From positions 1 to 64,000 of the forward strand of contig JABDCX010000007.1 of NCBI GenBank assembly GCA_013287915.1: 64,000 bases of DNA, in the 5' to 3' direction. Position numbers and translations under genes: made by a program. Within the stretch, counting starts at the first letter, position 1, and every line of letters begins with the position of its first letter. The notes under the pieces were generated by a model, which was given only the letters and a program-made list of their open reading frames with translations, did no database searches and was not told where the DNA came from. Below, in pieces: positions 43,301-52,874 of the stretch. This DNA comes from Chlamydiota bacterium (GTDB taxonomy: Bacteria; Chlamydiota; Chlamydiia; Chlamydiales; Parachlamydiaceae).

Positions 43301-44072
43301 CCAAGCCTTGAGCCCTACCGAAATCCAAGCCCTAGACTTAGCTGAGTTGGATGAGGTCCGAAGGACTCTCCACAATGAAATTTTTGGCCAATTCGATCCC
43401 AATCTCGACGACCCCGTTAGTTTTGTTAAAAATAACCTTCAGTTAGTGAAGACCTATGTTTTGGTATTTACAGCGATCACAAATCATCACTCAAAAAGGG
43501 CACACCCTTTTGAGGCCTATCGATCCAGTTCTCGAAACGATTTCGACAGTGAAGGGAAGCCTATCAAATCATTCTATATGCTAAAAAGAGACCTCGTGAG
43601 TGGGAATCGCGACTGGACAATTGTCAAAGATCGCCAAACACATACTGCTAAAAAATTCTTGGGTGAAGATCGTGAACAATACGAAGGGAAAATTGACGGT
43701 TTAAATAAACTCATTGGAAATGACGAACTGACTAAAACATTGCTTTACACTTCAAATCAAAGCATCACATACGATCGTAGCGAGGCAATCCAAAAATTCC
43801 TCAGCGATCCTGTTTTTGTGAATCTGGGGCTTTATCTATTCCCTGATAAAAATGCCTCTATGTCGCGCCGCATGGAGATCGACTCCTCTGGAATGACAAG
43901 CAATACAATCTCAGCTCCCTATGCAGTCTATCCAGGAGATCCGACAAACACAACTCCTCTATTCAAAATGCGCCTGATTAACGGATACGAGGGAAAAACC
44001 GCTGATTTATGCCAACCATTCTCGGCAAGTACGCAGGTTAAAACAACTGCTAGTTTCGAAGTCTTGAAATAG
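40365..44072 (+). CDS. giant hypothetical protein with Inc-like hydrophobic hairpin
   Basis: 1235 residues, no named family. A His/Ala-rich N-terminus (residues 1-45) is followed by a bilobed hydrophobic region: about 57-80 and 94-127 separated by a short loop (HKYAQIKAPDSLMKR). Such closely spaced helix pairs mark chlamydial inclusion-membrane (Inc) proteins delivered by the type III system. The long remainder is mostly helical and hydrophilic, with coiled-coil stretches. No signal peptide is visible. The ATG has no good ribosome-binding site and follows an A/T-rich leader. A role at the inclusion membrane is inference. Confidence 0.75.
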   Translation: MVDPAGIKKTTHHVTTHAPHPAHAQAAQSHAKTGHKYSFPPKVVAATLRSIGKVVSGAFGYAGLVAALPLAGATVTLYAAHKYAQIKAPDSLMKRIIICCAGALAAPVAAAVVAAIAPIAIIPIVGYGSHKIVKMRFTQEGKAFTKARNELKTELRRARFDALAKVCTAEKNSLVREALSRPPTPLDSHIEGILNAVETAQNNIARGIKPKEAYKKANELITDHLEAALTSPEYIDALKLNALDLRHNFVNELCAEMHVHEHDSEEIAKNALMRFADKVADIGGKFPIPGAKTTIDELRRDISHDAAKGKPVNLEKAADLLDGIVRFSEATHYTTNNVFDKVVHWLAHPLRTLRSIQSEHAQIVPGSLSEYTSFKTGNPNVPWFKAQFTFADGTSHEFRHIIAANSTIGSEEAVRMDPRYLAVLKHYQDNPPPPLFVQVQLQKISGEEGKRVNAVLNANQDNLHVNAYSVDGAIFEGKNMLGNEKYNPETYHASLSKLYETAQIHDKTQYPVKPTKEEKTQNPGVVVQEFKNRPEKTVEARTQSALNQTKLLMQKSHNKNFRALSEGHKARLHQYAFQLVSTMGEMLTAVKNNDQVVYQENCKEDIDRGATKNALTALATALLAGEELTDKKLLNIFAPIIGRAEATNDRAVIRHRIEPFLDLLKCMKSEDLKAALEVHLNEIGCMPSKIEMGNLFERKEQIPPTSVTKAPSGTAILAEEMTEDENVDTIAAPLLGHKVTVGAVSRETADRSAKKTKVVEEAQKAIDGVDIAGVEYIPNLQALDHAISQLEMLKTKLGIRESATGRTDKQLLIALQIAKQKREQIVAAHPDDPKIVLHEQKRALAKTYAISAHIGPTIYKMGISKIEHFLKATFKHFQTTIHTTPMDAIAQILRHSEDPTQMKLQDILLARNALRELKTELTGPDHDLFHLRKNDAGSFSLIEGYNPEIYWLPEDCDAALALLDGFASALIPTLTPAQIQALSPTEIQALDLAELDEVRRTLHNEIFGQFDPNLDDPVSFVKNNLQLVKTYVLVFTAITNHHSKRAHPFEAYRSSSRNDFDSEGKPIKSFYMLKRDLVSGNRDWTIVKDRQTHTAKKFLGEDREQYEGKIDGLNKLIGNDELTKTLLYTSNQSITYDRSEAIQKFLSDPVFVNLGLYLFPDKNASMSRRMEIDSSGMTSNTISAPYAVYPGDPTNTTPLFKMRLINGYEGKTADLCQPFSASTQVKTTASFEVLK

Positions 44073-44131
44073 GCTTTTTGAGGAATTATTTCTTCTTACA
44101 TAAAAGTCTACAAATGACAAGACCCAATGAT

Positions 44132-44171
44132 AAACGCAGAGACCGGGAGACAGAGAGACGCAGAAGGCGCA
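44132..44171. repeat. CGCAGAG-type repeat, degenerate copy
   Basis: aaacgcagagaccgggagacagagagacgcagaaggcgcagg resembles the unit at 24146-24204 (CGCAGAG...GGGAG...ACGCAGA) but lacks the pairing right arm. It sits between two convergent hypothetical genes. Confidence 0.55.
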
Positions 44172-44210
44172 GGAGCGTGGGCATAGGCACGAAAGTGGAG
44201 AGAATGTGTC

Positions 44211-44618
44211 CTAACCAAGGATGACGAAGAGATTCACTCCCTTAACCGTTCTTACTGGTGCCCCAACTTCTAGGTCCTCGTTTTGTGCAACCTTTAGACC
44301 GGCGAGTTTAGCGGCATTTTTTACAGCTGCGATAAAATCCCGACTGACAGCATAAGTGCTCGTTGTCGCAGCATTAAACCAATTCCAATGATCACCCGTA
44401 GCGCCAACTGAACGTATTGACACCGGATTTTGGCTTTTCAAAGTCGTTACAGCAAGTGCAACAACATCAAGAAACGGAACTTCGGTTGCTACACTCCCCT
44501 TAGGACAAGTTAGTTTAACCGACCCGTCTTTTAAATTGGCTCCATTGCTTAGTTGCAATGTTCCTGTGAGAGCAGCTGTGCGTGGTGATAAAGTTGCTTG
44601 AGAAAGCGAAAATGACAT
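44211..44618 (-). CDS. small hypothetical protein
   Basis: 135 residues from the ATG at 44618, which is preceded by AAGGAG at a good distance; an in-frame start at 44681 is less likely. Composition is mixed alpha/beta, Ala/Val/Thr-rich, with no signal peptide or membrane helix (SFSLSQATLSPRTAALTGTLQLSNG at the front, AVKNAAKLAGLKVAQNEDLEVG near the end). No family recognised. It is downstream of the lpd gene. Confidence 0.6.
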   Translation of the reverse strand: MSFSLSQATLSPRTAALTGTLQLSNGANLKDGSVKLTCPKGSVATEVPFLDVVALAVTTLKSQNPVSIRSVGATGDHWNWFNAATTSTYAVSRDFIAAVKNAAKLAGLKVAQNEDLEVGAPVRTVKGVNLFVILG

Positions 44619-44730
44619 AAAATACTCCTTATTAAAAAAATAACGTCTTTGATTCGAAATTCTCTGAAGATCATATAACAAACAGGATTTGAATGAAAAC
44701 TAAATAGATGATTAATAAAAAATTTGATGT

Positions 44731-46092
44731 CTACAAAGCTGCCCTTGCGGCTTCCATGACCACCTCGGACAGAGTCGGATGGGGGAAGCACCCGTGCGCT
44801 AGGTCACGGACGGTTGCTCGTTTATCCAAGGCAATAACCCCTTCGGCAATGAGCTCTGAAGCATGTGCTCCAATGATATGAAGACCAATGAGACGTCCAG
44901 AAGATTTCTCTCCGAGGAGCTTGACGAACCCTTCTGTCTCCCCTTCACAACGGGCGCGCCCATTTCCTTTGAACCACGCTTGGCCAGTGAACGTCGAAAG
45001 ACCGGCAGCCTTGGCTTCTTCTTCCGTCAATCCGACGCTTGCCGCTTCTGGATGGGTATAGACCACATTGGGGATGCTGATCGCCTGCATTTGCGCCGTT
45101 TTTCCAGCAAGGTGCTCAGCCAGGGCAATCCCCTCGTGGGAGGCCCGATGAGCCAACATCGGCCCTTCGATGACATCGCCAATCGCCATCACTTGCGGGT
45201 TAGAAGAACGCAGATTCCCATCGACATTGATGAACCCTTTGGGAGTCGTTTTGACGCCCGCCTTCTCCAAATCGAGTCCTTGGGTATAGGGGCGCCTTCC
45301 CACTGCGACGAGAACGACATCTGCCTCGATCTCTTTTGTTTGTTCTTTCTGCTGAACGGAAAGCAATACGCTTTGTTCTTGGACTTTTGCCGACTGCACA
45401 GTGGCTTCGAGATGAAACACGATCCCTTGTTTTTGCAAAAGCTGCAACAGCAATCTGCTTACAGCACCATCAAAACCTGCAACGATCTGCGGAAGCATCT
45501 CCACAATCTGAACGGAAGAGCCTAAGCGCGCATAGACAGAGGCAAGCTCAACGCCGATTGCTCCTCCCCCCACGACCACCATCTTTTCAGGAACCGACTC
45601 AAGTGCTAGCGCCCCTGTCGAAGAGACGACCTTTTTTTCATCGAATGGCAAAAATGGCAACGCAATAGGCACAGAACCGGTTGCCACGATAAACCACTTC
45701 GCCGTCAACTGACGATCTCCCACTGCAACAGCCGTTGGGGAGGTAAACTGGGCATTCCCGTAGACTGTTTCAATTTTCTCTTTTGTGAAATGGGTGGCAA
45801 TCCCGCTCGCTAAGCCTTTGACAATCCCCTCTTTTCGTTGCATCAGAGCGGGAAAGTCGACAACAGCAGAACCGATAATCCCAAATTCAGCTGCCTTCGT
45901 GGTCAACCATTGGTAATGCTCTGTGGCTTGTAGAAGTGCCTTTGAGGGGATGCACCCGACGTGCAAGCAAGTGCCGCCAAGGACTTTATCCTTTTCGATG
46001 CAAGCCACCTTCATCCCCAATTCAGCGGCGCGAATCGCGGCCACATAGCCGCCAGGACCAGACCCAATGACGATCAAATCAAACGCGTCCAT
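44731..46092 (-). CDS. lpd: dihydrolipoamide dehydrogenase (E3)
   Basis: 453 residues. N-terminal FAD loop VIGSGPGGYVAA, then the redox disulfide in GGTCLHVGCIPSKALL, NAD-binding VVVGGGAIGVELASVYARLGS, and the C-terminal HGCFPHPTLSEVV with the His-Glu catalytic pair. It oxidises dihydrolipoyl E2 to regenerate NADH. It is the third gene of the 2-oxoglutarate dehydrogenase operon, 5 bp after sucB. Confidence 0.96.
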   Translation of the reverse strand: MDAFDLIVIGSGPGGYVAAIRAAELGMKVACIEKDKVLGGTCLHVGCIPSKALLQATEHYQWLTTKAAEFGIIGSAVVDFPALMQRKEGIVKGLASGIATHFTKEKIETVYGNAQFTSPTAVAVGDRQLTAKWFIVATGSVPIALPFLPFDEKKVVSSTGALALESVPEKMVVVGGGAIGVELASVYARLGSSVQIVEMLPQIVAGFDGAVSRLLLQLLQKQGIVFHLEATVQSAKVQEQSVLLSVQQKEQTKEIEADVVLVAVGRRPYTQGLDLEKAGVKTTPKGFINVDGNLRSSNPQVMAIGDVIEGPMLAHRASHEGIALAEHLAGKTAQMQAISIPNVVYTHPEAASVGLTEEEAKAAGLSTFTGQAWFKGNGRARCEGETEGFVKLLGEKSSGRLIGLHIIGAHASELIAEGVIALDKRATVRDLAHGCFPHPTLSEVVMEAARAAL

Positions 46093-46097
46093 TCGAT

Positions 46098-47225
46098 CTA
46101 CACTCCCAATACCATCCGTGAAGGGTCTTCAAGGCAGTTTTTGATGTGGACGAGAAAGGTCACCGCTTCTTTTCCATCGACGACGCGGTGATCGTAGCTT
46201 AAGGCCAGGTACATCATCTGGCGGATGACGATTTGGTCGTCGACAACAACGGGACGTTTCATGATTTTGTGCATTCCCAAAATGGCACTCTGGGGTGGAT
46301 TGAGGATCGGAGTCGACAAGAGAGATCCATACGTTCCCCCATTGGTAATGGTAAATCCTCCTCCTTGCAGGTCGTGCGGCGTTAATCCCCCTTCGCGCGA
46401 TTTTTTGGCAAAATCTGCAATGGCTTGCTCGATTTCGGCAAAGCTTAAGCGGTCGCAATTGCGCACGATCGGCACAATCACTCCCTTATCTGTCCCAACA
46501 GCAATCCCAATATCAAAATAGTTGCGATACACTAGATCATCGCCGCTGATATAAGCATTGATTTCTGGGGAGGCTTTTAAAGCCGATACGACCGCCTTCA
46601 CAAAAAATGGCATATAGCCCAAACGAACATTGTATTTTTTTGTAAATGCCTCTTGGTACGATTCTCGCAAGGCGATGATGTGCGTCATATCGACTTCGTT
46701 AAAAGTGGTCAACATCGCCGTCTCTTGCAACACTTCTACCAAGCGCTTAGCGATCACTTTGCGAATAGAAGAGAGTTTTTTGCGCGTTTCCCGCCCTTCT
46801 GGCTCTTTAGAGCTCGGTAAGGCTACTGGCAGCTCAACTTTTGCCCTTTTTTCTTCTTTTGGTTGTTGGAGCTCCTGAACAAACATCTCTTTTGTCACGC
46901 GCATCTGTTCCACAGTGTCTCTAAACGCCTGCTCTTCTCGGATCTCAGCCTTCTTTTCTTTTGCTGCACTTGGAGCAGCACGCCCTTTTTTCTCTGTCTC
47001 AACAAAACCGATCACCTGTCCGATCTTGACGACGTCCCCCTCAGCCACATTCCAGGTGACTTCACCCGCTTCTGGAGCGTACAGCACTTGGTTTACCTTG
47101 TCGGTCTCCAGTTCGAGCAGCTCATCATCGACAGCCACCCCCTCTCCGCTCCGTTTAATGAATGAACCGATGGTGGCCTGAGAGATCGACTCTCCCATCG
47201 CCGGCACTTTGATTTCCACTTTCAT
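46098..47225 (-). CDS. sucB: dihydrolipoamide succinyltransferase (E2) of 2-oxoglutarate dehydrogenase
   Basis: 375 residues from the ATG at 47225, preceded by GAGGAACAG just after the sucA stop. The N-terminal lipoyl domain carries [14 protein letters not shown] with the lipoylated lysine, and the C-terminal acyltransferase domain has [14 protein letters not shown] with the catalytic His-x3-Asp-Gly. The linker between (about 85-150) is charged and shows no obvious E3/E1-binding (PSBD) domain, which most E2s have. Context with sucA sets the substrate as succinyl. Confidence 0.93.
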   Translation of the reverse strand: MKVEIKVPAMGESISQATIGSFIKRSGEGVAVDDELLELETDKVNQVLYAPEAGEVTWNVAEGDVVKIGQVIGFVETEKKGRAAPSAAKEKKAEIREEQAFRDTVEQMRVTKEMFVQELQQPKEEKRAKVELPVALPSSKEPEGRETRKKLSSIRKVIAKRLVEVLQETAMLTTFNEVDMTHIIALRESYQEAFTKKYNVRLGYMPFFVKAVVSALKASPEINAYISGDDLVYRNYFDIGIAVGTDKGVIVPIVRNCDRLSFAEIEQAIADFAKKSREGGLTPHDLQGGGFTITNGGTYGSLLSTPILNPPQSAILGMHKIMKRPVVVDDQIVIRQMMYLALSYDHRVVDGKEAVTFLVHIKNCLEDPSRMVLGV

Positions 47226-47233
47226 ACTGTTCC

Positions 47234-50074
47234 TCAAACTCTTTGTTGTGCTGCTAAGTCGAATATAGATCTTTGGCTCCCCCCAAAGAGTGCAGCGAGG
47301 AGAGCAGCATGCTCTTGCTTATGCATCGCATGCGATCCTGTTGCCGACGCTGCACTGCGCGTCCGTCCGACGTAGGTGAGTTCTACGTCTTGAGGCAGTG
47401 CTTCTCTTAAAATCGGTCGAATAAAGCTCCACGCTCCCATGTTGCTCGGCTCCTCTTGGGCCCAAATGCACTCCTTCAGCCCGACACAATGCGCAATGAT
47501 TTCGCGCAACCGTTCCATATCGAGGGGATAGAGTTGCTCAATTCTCACGATCGCCATCTCTTCTACTCCGCGTTTCTCTCTTTCAACGAGCAGGTCGTAA
47601 TAGATCCTCCCCGAGCACAAGACGAGACGGCGCGTTCTTTGAGGCGGAGCTGGGTCTTCGATGATTTCTTGAAATGTCCCCTTTGCCAAATCGCTCAACG
47701 GGCTGACACAAGCTTGATGTCTCAATAATCCCTTTGGCGTAAAGATAATCAAAGGTTTCTTCACTGGCATGAGAACCTGTCGTCGCAGCAAATGGAAAAA
47801 TTGGGCAGGCGTTGTGGGATTGGTCACTTGAATGTTGTGATCGCCCGCCAGTGTCAAGAAACGCTCGATTCTTCCAGAAGAGTGCTCTGGCCCTTGCCCT
47901 TCATAGCCGTGCGGCAATAGCAGCGTGATCGCCGATTTTTGCCCCCACTTCTGCTCTGTTGTCGCGATGTATTGATCGATCACCACTTGTGCGCCATTGC
48001 TAAAATCGCCAAATTGCGCTTCCCACAACACGAGCGCTTGCAAATTCGCAGCGCTATACCCAAACTCAAATCCGAGCACGGCAAATTCTGAAAGGGGCGA
48101 ATTGTAAATATCAAAACGCCCTTGCCCTGCTTTCAGATGTTGCAGGGGGACATACTCTTCCTCTTTAACTTGGTCCATCAAGACCGCATGACGGTGGCTA
48201 AAGGTACCACGGCACGAATCTTGACCAGACAAGCGCACGTGCGTCCCATTCCAAAGAAGTGAGCCGTAGGCCAACAATTCAGCAGTTCCCCAATCGAGCG
48301 GGCGCGCTTCAGGATCATCCCTCAACATCGCCAGCCTTTCTTTATTCAATACGACCAGCTTTAGATGAACGGCCAAGTCGGGAGGAAAATAGCACAGCTT
48401 TTGCCCTATCTCGCGCAGGATAGAAAGGGGCACGCCTGTTTGGATTTGTGGGTGTAATCCTTCCATCTTATTGCGCATTTGATCGATTTCAGCTGCTTCA
48501 GAGTCTGGCTTTTTGCCGATGGGCTTTGCTTTCTGAGAGGCTTGTAGCTCCTCTTTAAACTCTGCCTCCAAAGTTTCGGCCAACTGCTTTTCAACGACAT
48601 TGTGATTGATCAGGAAATCGCGATACAGATCGCGGATTGGCTGCTTTTTCTTGATCGTTTGATACACATGCGGCTGCGTATATGCCGGCTCATCGCTTTC
48701 GTTGTGCCCATATTTCCGGTAACCGACGAGGTCAATAAATACATCGCAATGGAACTTGTGCCTCATCTCGGAGGCTAAATGGGAAATGTAGACACACCCT
48801 TCTGGATCTTCTGCGTTGACGTGAAAAACAGGTGCGCCAAATATCGCGGCAATGTCGGTGCAATACCGCGTCGAACGCCCGTCGCGTGGCAACGTCGTAA
48901 AGCCAATTTGATTATTGATCACAAAATGGATCGTTCCCCCTGTGGAATACCCGTTCAAGCGCGCCATCTGCATGGTTTCATAAACGACGCCTTGCCCTGA
49001 GATCGCTGCATCTCCATGGATGAGAATCGGAATGATGCGCTCTTGCTTAAGTTCATCGCCCACCATGATCTGTTTGGCACGCACCTGCCCCTCGACGACC
49101 GGGTCAACTGACTCTAAATGACTCGGATTTGGCGTCAACGTCAGCCTCACGGGATGGCCATGGACCGTTTTGACTTCAGAATAGAATCCCTTGTGGTATT
49201 TGACATCCCCACTTCCCTCGACAGCTGCCGGAATGTACCCCTCTTCAAACTCTGAGAAAATATCGCTATACGATTTATCGAAGATGTTGCAGAGCACGTT
49301 GAGCCGCCCGCGGTGCGCCATCCCAAAGACAAACTCGTCTGCCCCCAACTTAGCGGACGTATCGACCACAGCAGCGAGCATCGGGATCAACGTCTCGCTT
49401 CCCTCTAAAGAAAACCGCTTTTGGCCAACGTATTTTGTGTGAAGAAACGACTCAAAAATCTCCGACCGGTTCAAATGGTTTAAAATATCCCGCTTTTGCT
49501 CAATTGAAAAGTCAGTTCTGAACCGATTCGGTTCAATCTGCTCTTGCAGCCACTTTTCCAATTCAGGATTTTCAAGCCCCATGTATTCGACGCCAATCTT
49601 CCCGCAGTAAATGGCTTTTAAGGCATTGATGATCTCTAACAACGGCGCCTTATCCTCGGGGAGGAGACCACACGTGGGGAAGTACGCGGGTAAATCCTCT
49701 TTCGAAAAACCAGACCTCTCTATCGCAAGGTGAGAGACATCTGCAGAAGGTTCAGAAGCGAGGGGGTTCACAGAGGCAGAGAGATGCCCCCACCTGCGGT
49801 ACGCTTCGATTAGATCGTGCACGCGCAATTCGTCGGGAGCTCCCCCAATCTCGACATGGGGATAATAAAGCACTGACTTCCCCTCCAGCTCGCTTGGGAC
49901 AAGCTGCGGCTTTTCAGGCACCCTCAAGCCCGTCGTTGGCGCTTCAAGGCGATCGAATAAGTCTCTCCACTCGGCATTCACTGCAGCAGGATCTTTCTGG
50001 TAAAGGGCGTACTGCTCCTCGTAAAGCGCTGCATTGAGACAGCCTGTGTCGATCAGATCTTTCGACTCCATCAT
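47234..50074 (-). CDS. sucA: 2-oxoglutarate dehydrogenase E1
   Basis: 946 residues, full length for homodimeric E1o. The N-terminal acyl-anchoring segment ([24 protein letters not shown]), [15 protein letters not shown], the thiamine-diphosphate fold [18 protein letters not shown] and NNQIGFTT are present. It decarboxylates 2-oxoglutarate and transfers succinyl to the lipoyl group of SucB. First gene of the sucA-sucB-lpd operon; sucB begins 8 bp later. Confidence 0.97.
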   Translation of the reverse strand: MMESKDLIDTGCLNAALYEEQYALYQKDPAAVNAEWRDLFDRLEAPTTGLRVPEKPQLVPSELEGKSVLYYPHVEIGGAPDELRVHDLIEAYRRWGHLSASVNPLASEPSADVSHLAIERSGFSKEDLPAYFPTCGLLPEDKAPLLEIINALKAIYCGKIGVEYMGLENPELEKWLQEQIEPNRFRTDFSIEQKRDILNHLNRSEIFESFLHTKYVGQKRFSLEGSETLIPMLAAVVDTSAKLGADEFVFGMAHRGRLNVLCNIFDKSYSDIFSEFEEGYIPAAVEGSGDVKYHKGFYSEVKTVHGHPVRLTLTPNPSHLESVDPVVEGQVRAKQIMVGDELKQERIIPILIHGDAAISGQGVVYETMQMARLNGYSTGGTIHFVINNQIGFTTLPRDGRSTRYCTDIAAIFGAPVFHVNAEDPEGCVYISHLASEMRHKFHCDVFIDLVGYRKYGHNESDEPAYTQPHVYQTIKKKQPIRDLYRDFLINHNVVEKQLAETLEAEFKEELQASQKAKPIGKKPDSEAAEIDQMRNKMEGLHPQIQTGVPLSILREIGQKLCYFPPDLAVHLKLVVLNKERLAMLRDDPEARPLDWGTAELLAYGSLLWNGTHVRLSGQDSCRGTFSHRHAVLMDQVKEEEYVPLQHLKAGQGRFDIYNSPLSEFAVLGFEFGYSAANLQALVLWEAQFGDFSNGAQVVIDQYIATTEQKWGQKSAITLLLPHGYEGQGPEHSSGRIERFLTLAGDHNIQVTNPTTPAQFFHLLRRQVLMPVKKPLIIFTPKGLLRHQACVSPLSDLAKGTFQEIIEDPAPPQRTRRLVLCSGRIYYDLLVEREKRGVEEMAIVRIEQLYPLDMERLREIIAHCVGLKECIWAQEEPSNMGAWSFIRPILREALPQDVELTYVGRTRSAASATGSHAMHKQEHAALLAALFGGSQRSIFDLAAQQRV

Positions 50075-50134
50075 TCCTTAGTCCTCTTCTCCCTTCTATA
50101 GCTCAAAAAAACTTTACCGACGAGGTTTTTCCTT

Positions 50135-50216
50135 AGAGCCTTTCCCGCTGTGCCTCTTCGACGATCCTCTGAAATCTTTCTAGTCTCCTCGAAGAATTCA
50201 CTGCGGGAAAGGCTCT
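50135..50216. repeat. nested inverted repeat upstream of sucA
   Basis: agagcctttcccgc (50135-50148) and gcgggaaaggctct (50203-50216) are perfect 14 bp arms, with an inner pair tcttcga (50155-50161) / tcgaaga (50189-50195). This nested stem-loop lies between sucA (start 50074) and the ATPase stop (50261), in the leader of sucA. It could be a terminator for the ATPase gene, a regulatory leader or a repeat. Confidence 0.65.
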
Positions 50217-50260
50217 TAGCATGGACTAGAGGGCGATTGTCCCCAGGAAAAATATATGAA

Positions 50261-51739
50261 CTACAAGTTTTTGTTGACGGAGAAAATGTCCTCAAGCGTG
50301 ATGATGCGGTCAAAGTATGCGGTGGCAAGTAAAGCGTCGGTTGCTCCACTTGCTGTGATTAATACTTTTTCTATAGTTTTTGACCCTACGTCCGTCAAAA
50401 GGCGCAATTTTCTTTCAAACTCTTCAACTATTTCAGTGCCGGTCTTGCTTTTGGTGTATTTGATCTCACAAATGGTGGTGACGTGGTCTGCCCGATCAAA
50501 AATAAGGTCGATCTGATATCCCTCTTCCTTTTTGATGGTTGTTCGATTGAAAAAAGCTCCACTTTTATAGCGAACAGCAGAAAATCCGATGATGTTGGCA
50601 ATCATTTGGCTATGCTTTCGGCAAAACCGTTCGAAAGAAAGTCCTAACCATTTTTGATACGACTCGTTGTTCAGCGCATGCAGTGGGGCCTGACTGTAGT
50701 CGCCTTGTTGAATTCTGTCAGCTATGGGAGCAATAAATTTAAAATAGAACCTCAGATAACTGTCAGCAATGCAATACCTGACAAGACTGCTATTGCTATC
50801 CATTTGATAGGGAACGTAGCGGTCTATAAATCCACATAATTCCAGGTCTCTTAGGACATTTGTCAGGTTGCCTCCGCCACGTGTGTTGAGATGCTTTTCT
50901 ATATCCTTTTTACTTGCGAATTTTACCTGGCTAAGGAAATCAACGATTTCCTGGTAATGCACGTTGGTTGCAAAACTGCTGATAAAAATGCGTTTTTTTT
51001 CGTTGCTGAAATAGCTGTCCTTCTTGAAACTTTCCTCGCAAATGCCGAGTCGGATGGAAGAGTGTTTTTTGACGCGTTTCAGGTATTCCGGTATGCCACC
51101 GACAGTAAGGTACGCATCCATGACCTCTCGGTACGATCGGTTTCCCAACATTGTCTCGGTCTCTTTTAGCGAAAATTCCCGCAAGTTTAATTCATAAATT
51201 GAACGGTTGTAGAGCGCTTTGGAATGAACCACTTGATTTTGCATGAATGACGGCGATGATCCACATAAAACGAGTAGTAGGTCGGGATTGCGCCTTAGCG
51301 TATTATCCCACACATACTTCAGGTCTGAGATCAGCTCATTTTTGTATTCGGCTAACCACTGTACTTCTTCTAGATAGAGGGTCCATTTCCCTACTGAAAT
51401 TTTACTCGCAATAAAGTCGAACAATTCCAGCCACGTATTGAACTTCATGTTGGTAACGTATTTGTCATCGAAGGCTTTGGAAAGCTGATAAAGCACCCTG
51501 ACCATTTGCGCCTTGGTATCGCCATCTTCCACGCCCTCAAGCTTGATTAGGTTCCGATCCTGCAAAACATGCTCGATCAATTCGGTTTTCCCGACGCGTC
51601 TGCGACCATAGACGACGAGAATTCCTGCTTCTCCAGTCTTGGTTGCGTCTGTAATGTATTTCATCTCATCCCGTCGCCCAACGAACGAAATGCTTTTTCC
51701 GAACTTCTCTTGTCTTATTTTGGACATTTTTGCCTCCAT
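50261..51739 (-). CDS. AAA ATPase with C-terminal DUF234 nuclease-like domain
   Basis: 492 residues. N-terminal STAND/ATPase_2 domain: FVGRRDEMKYI, Walker A VVYGRRRVGKTELIEH (about 42-57), Walker B TLYLEEVQWL (about 116-126), then GSSPSFMQNQV as sensor. A winged-helix region (DIEKHLNTRGGGNLTNVLRDLELCGFI) leads to a C-terminal DUF234-like PD-(D/E)XK domain (YQIDLIFDRADHVTTICEIKYTKS). Proteins of this archaeal-type ATPase group are often horizontally acquired and of uncertain role. The ATG at 51739 has TAGGAGGT upstream and lies within the operator palindrome. Confidence 0.88.
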   Translation of the reverse strand: MEAKMSKIRQEKFGKSISFVGRRDEMKYITDATKTGEAGILVVYGRRRVGKTELIEHVLQDRNLIKLEGVEDGDTKAQMVRVLYQLSKAFDDKYVTNMKFNTWLELFDFIASKISVGKWTLYLEEVQWLAEYKNELISDLKYVWDNTLRRNPDLLLVLCGSSPSFMQNQVVHSKALYNRSIYELNLREFSLKETETMLGNRSYREVMDAYLTVGGIPEYLKRVKKHSSIRLGICEESFKKDSYFSNEKKRIFISSFATNVHYQEIVDFLSQVKFASKKDIEKHLNTRGGGNLTNVLRDLELCGFIDRYVPYQMDSNSSLVRYCIADSYLRFYFKFIAPIADRIQQGDYSQAPLHALNNESYQKWLGLSFERFCRKHSQMIANIIGFSAVRYKSGAFFNRTTIKKEEGYQIDLIFDRADHVTTICEIKYTKSKTGTEIVEEFERKLRLLTDVGSKTIEKVLITASGATDALLATAYFDRIITLEDIFSVNKNL

Positions 51740-51830
51740 GGCCAGATACCTCCTAATTATATGAATATCTGGCCATAGAATGCAATATATTTATGGCCAG
51801 ATATATGAAAAATATGTTCTTTCTGGCCAT
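51738..51830. promoter_or_regulatory. four-copy TGGCCAGATA operator
   Basis: atggccagata (51738-51748), atatctggccat (51765-51776), atggccagatat (51793-51804) and tctggccat (51822-51830) alternate in orientation at about 28 bp intervals, the first covering the ATPase start codon. Regular spacing near three helical turns fits cooperative binding of a dimeric repressor. Confidence 0.7.
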
Positions 51831-52072
51831 GAAAGAGGGTGAACTTGAAGGCCATATTCCAAAAACACGGGCCTCTTTAAAACATCATAGGCACTGTAAA
51901 ATGCCTTCACCCTGAAACGGAACTTATCAATAAAGAGAGGCAGATCTGGACTGACCACAAAAGTACGAGCCTTTAAGGAAATTCCCCGTTCAGCTTGAAT
52001 TTGCCATCCTTCAACAATTTATCTGGATAAATTCTATATTTTTTGTGAGAATGCTTGTCTTTGGAGATGACG
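51831..52072. other. intergenic stretch
   Basis: No gene or RNA recognised. It contains the likely promoter of the following plus-strand genes, with TATATT at about 52035-52040. Confidence 0.4.
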
Positions 52073-52873
52073 ATGGCAGCATATGTTTACAACAGAATGC
52101 AAGGCACAGTGAACCGTTTTGTTGATATATTGCCTAACACAATCCAAGTGAGCGTGAAAAAAAGTGACGCAAGTCAAGCAAAAGCTTCTCTGCAAGCCGC
52201 AACCCTTGCACTTATTGCCCATACCGCCCTCAAAAGCACTTATCTTCCCGAAATAGTTTCTTATCCAATTGCGACCGTTTCAATTGTATTGATCCTAAAA
52301 GCATTTTGCCACAATGTCTATTCCATCCTAAGCCAAAAGAAAACAACCCCTTACTCTTTAACCCTTTTTAAAGGGGGGCTCGCTGCCTTGACCTTAACGC
52401 AGTTATCTGGAAAAATCATCTCTCAAAAAGCCCCTTCCAATGCGGTCAGCTTTATTGCAGTGACGGCATTTTTTACTGCAGTTATCGTCGATAAAAAAAG
52501 AGATGAGACCATAGACACAATCTATGGTGGTCCGAGAAATTTACAGAAGGATTTTTTGCTGGCAGAGATATTGAAAGATGAGATTAAAGCTTTAGAACAT
52601 AAACTTAGATTTTTTGATCGCTTTGTGATATCCAACCCCCAATTACTGCAATACGTTTTGGAGCACAATCGTAAACACCCCGGTGTTTTTAGAGAGAGAA
52701 TCCATCCCCCCTTACCCAAACAACTATCGGAAAATGATGTGTTAGTCATCAAAAAATCTCGCATTGAGTTCGACTTGGAATCCCGTTTTCTCTATCTCCA
52801 ACAGTTCCCTGAACTGAAAGCGGAGTTTGAGAACACTATTAGAAATTCTAAACATTTGCTAAAGGAGTTTTGA
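52073..52873 (+). CDS. hypothetical membrane protein
   Basis: 266 residues from the ATG at 52073, six bases after GGAG; a TTG at 52055 is possible. At least three hydrophobic segments lie in the first half (about 44-60, 62-85, 102-150), followed by a charged helical C-terminus (IKALEHKLRFFDRF, KQLSENDVLVIKKSRIEF). No family recognised. It is directly followed (1 bp gap) by the 402-residue gene, so the two form an operon. Confidence 0.65.
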   Translation: MAAYVYNRMQGTVNRFVDILPNTIQVSVKKSDASQAKASLQAATLALIAHTALKSTYLPEIVSYPIATVSIVLILKAFCHNVYSILSQKKTTPYSLTLFKGGLAALTLTQLSGKIISQKAPSNAVSFIAVTAFFTAVIVDKKRDETIDTIYGGPRNLQKDFLLAEILKDEIKALEHKLRFFDRFVISNPQLLQYVLEHNRKHPGVFRERIHPPLPKQLSENDVLVIKKSRIEFDLESRFLYLQQFPELKAEFENTIRNSKHLLKEF

Positions 52874-52874
52874 A

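Noticed and set aside
50071-50349. 92-codon frame upstream of sucA
   Set aside because: It spans the nested inverted repeat and the ATPase stop with no family resemblance.
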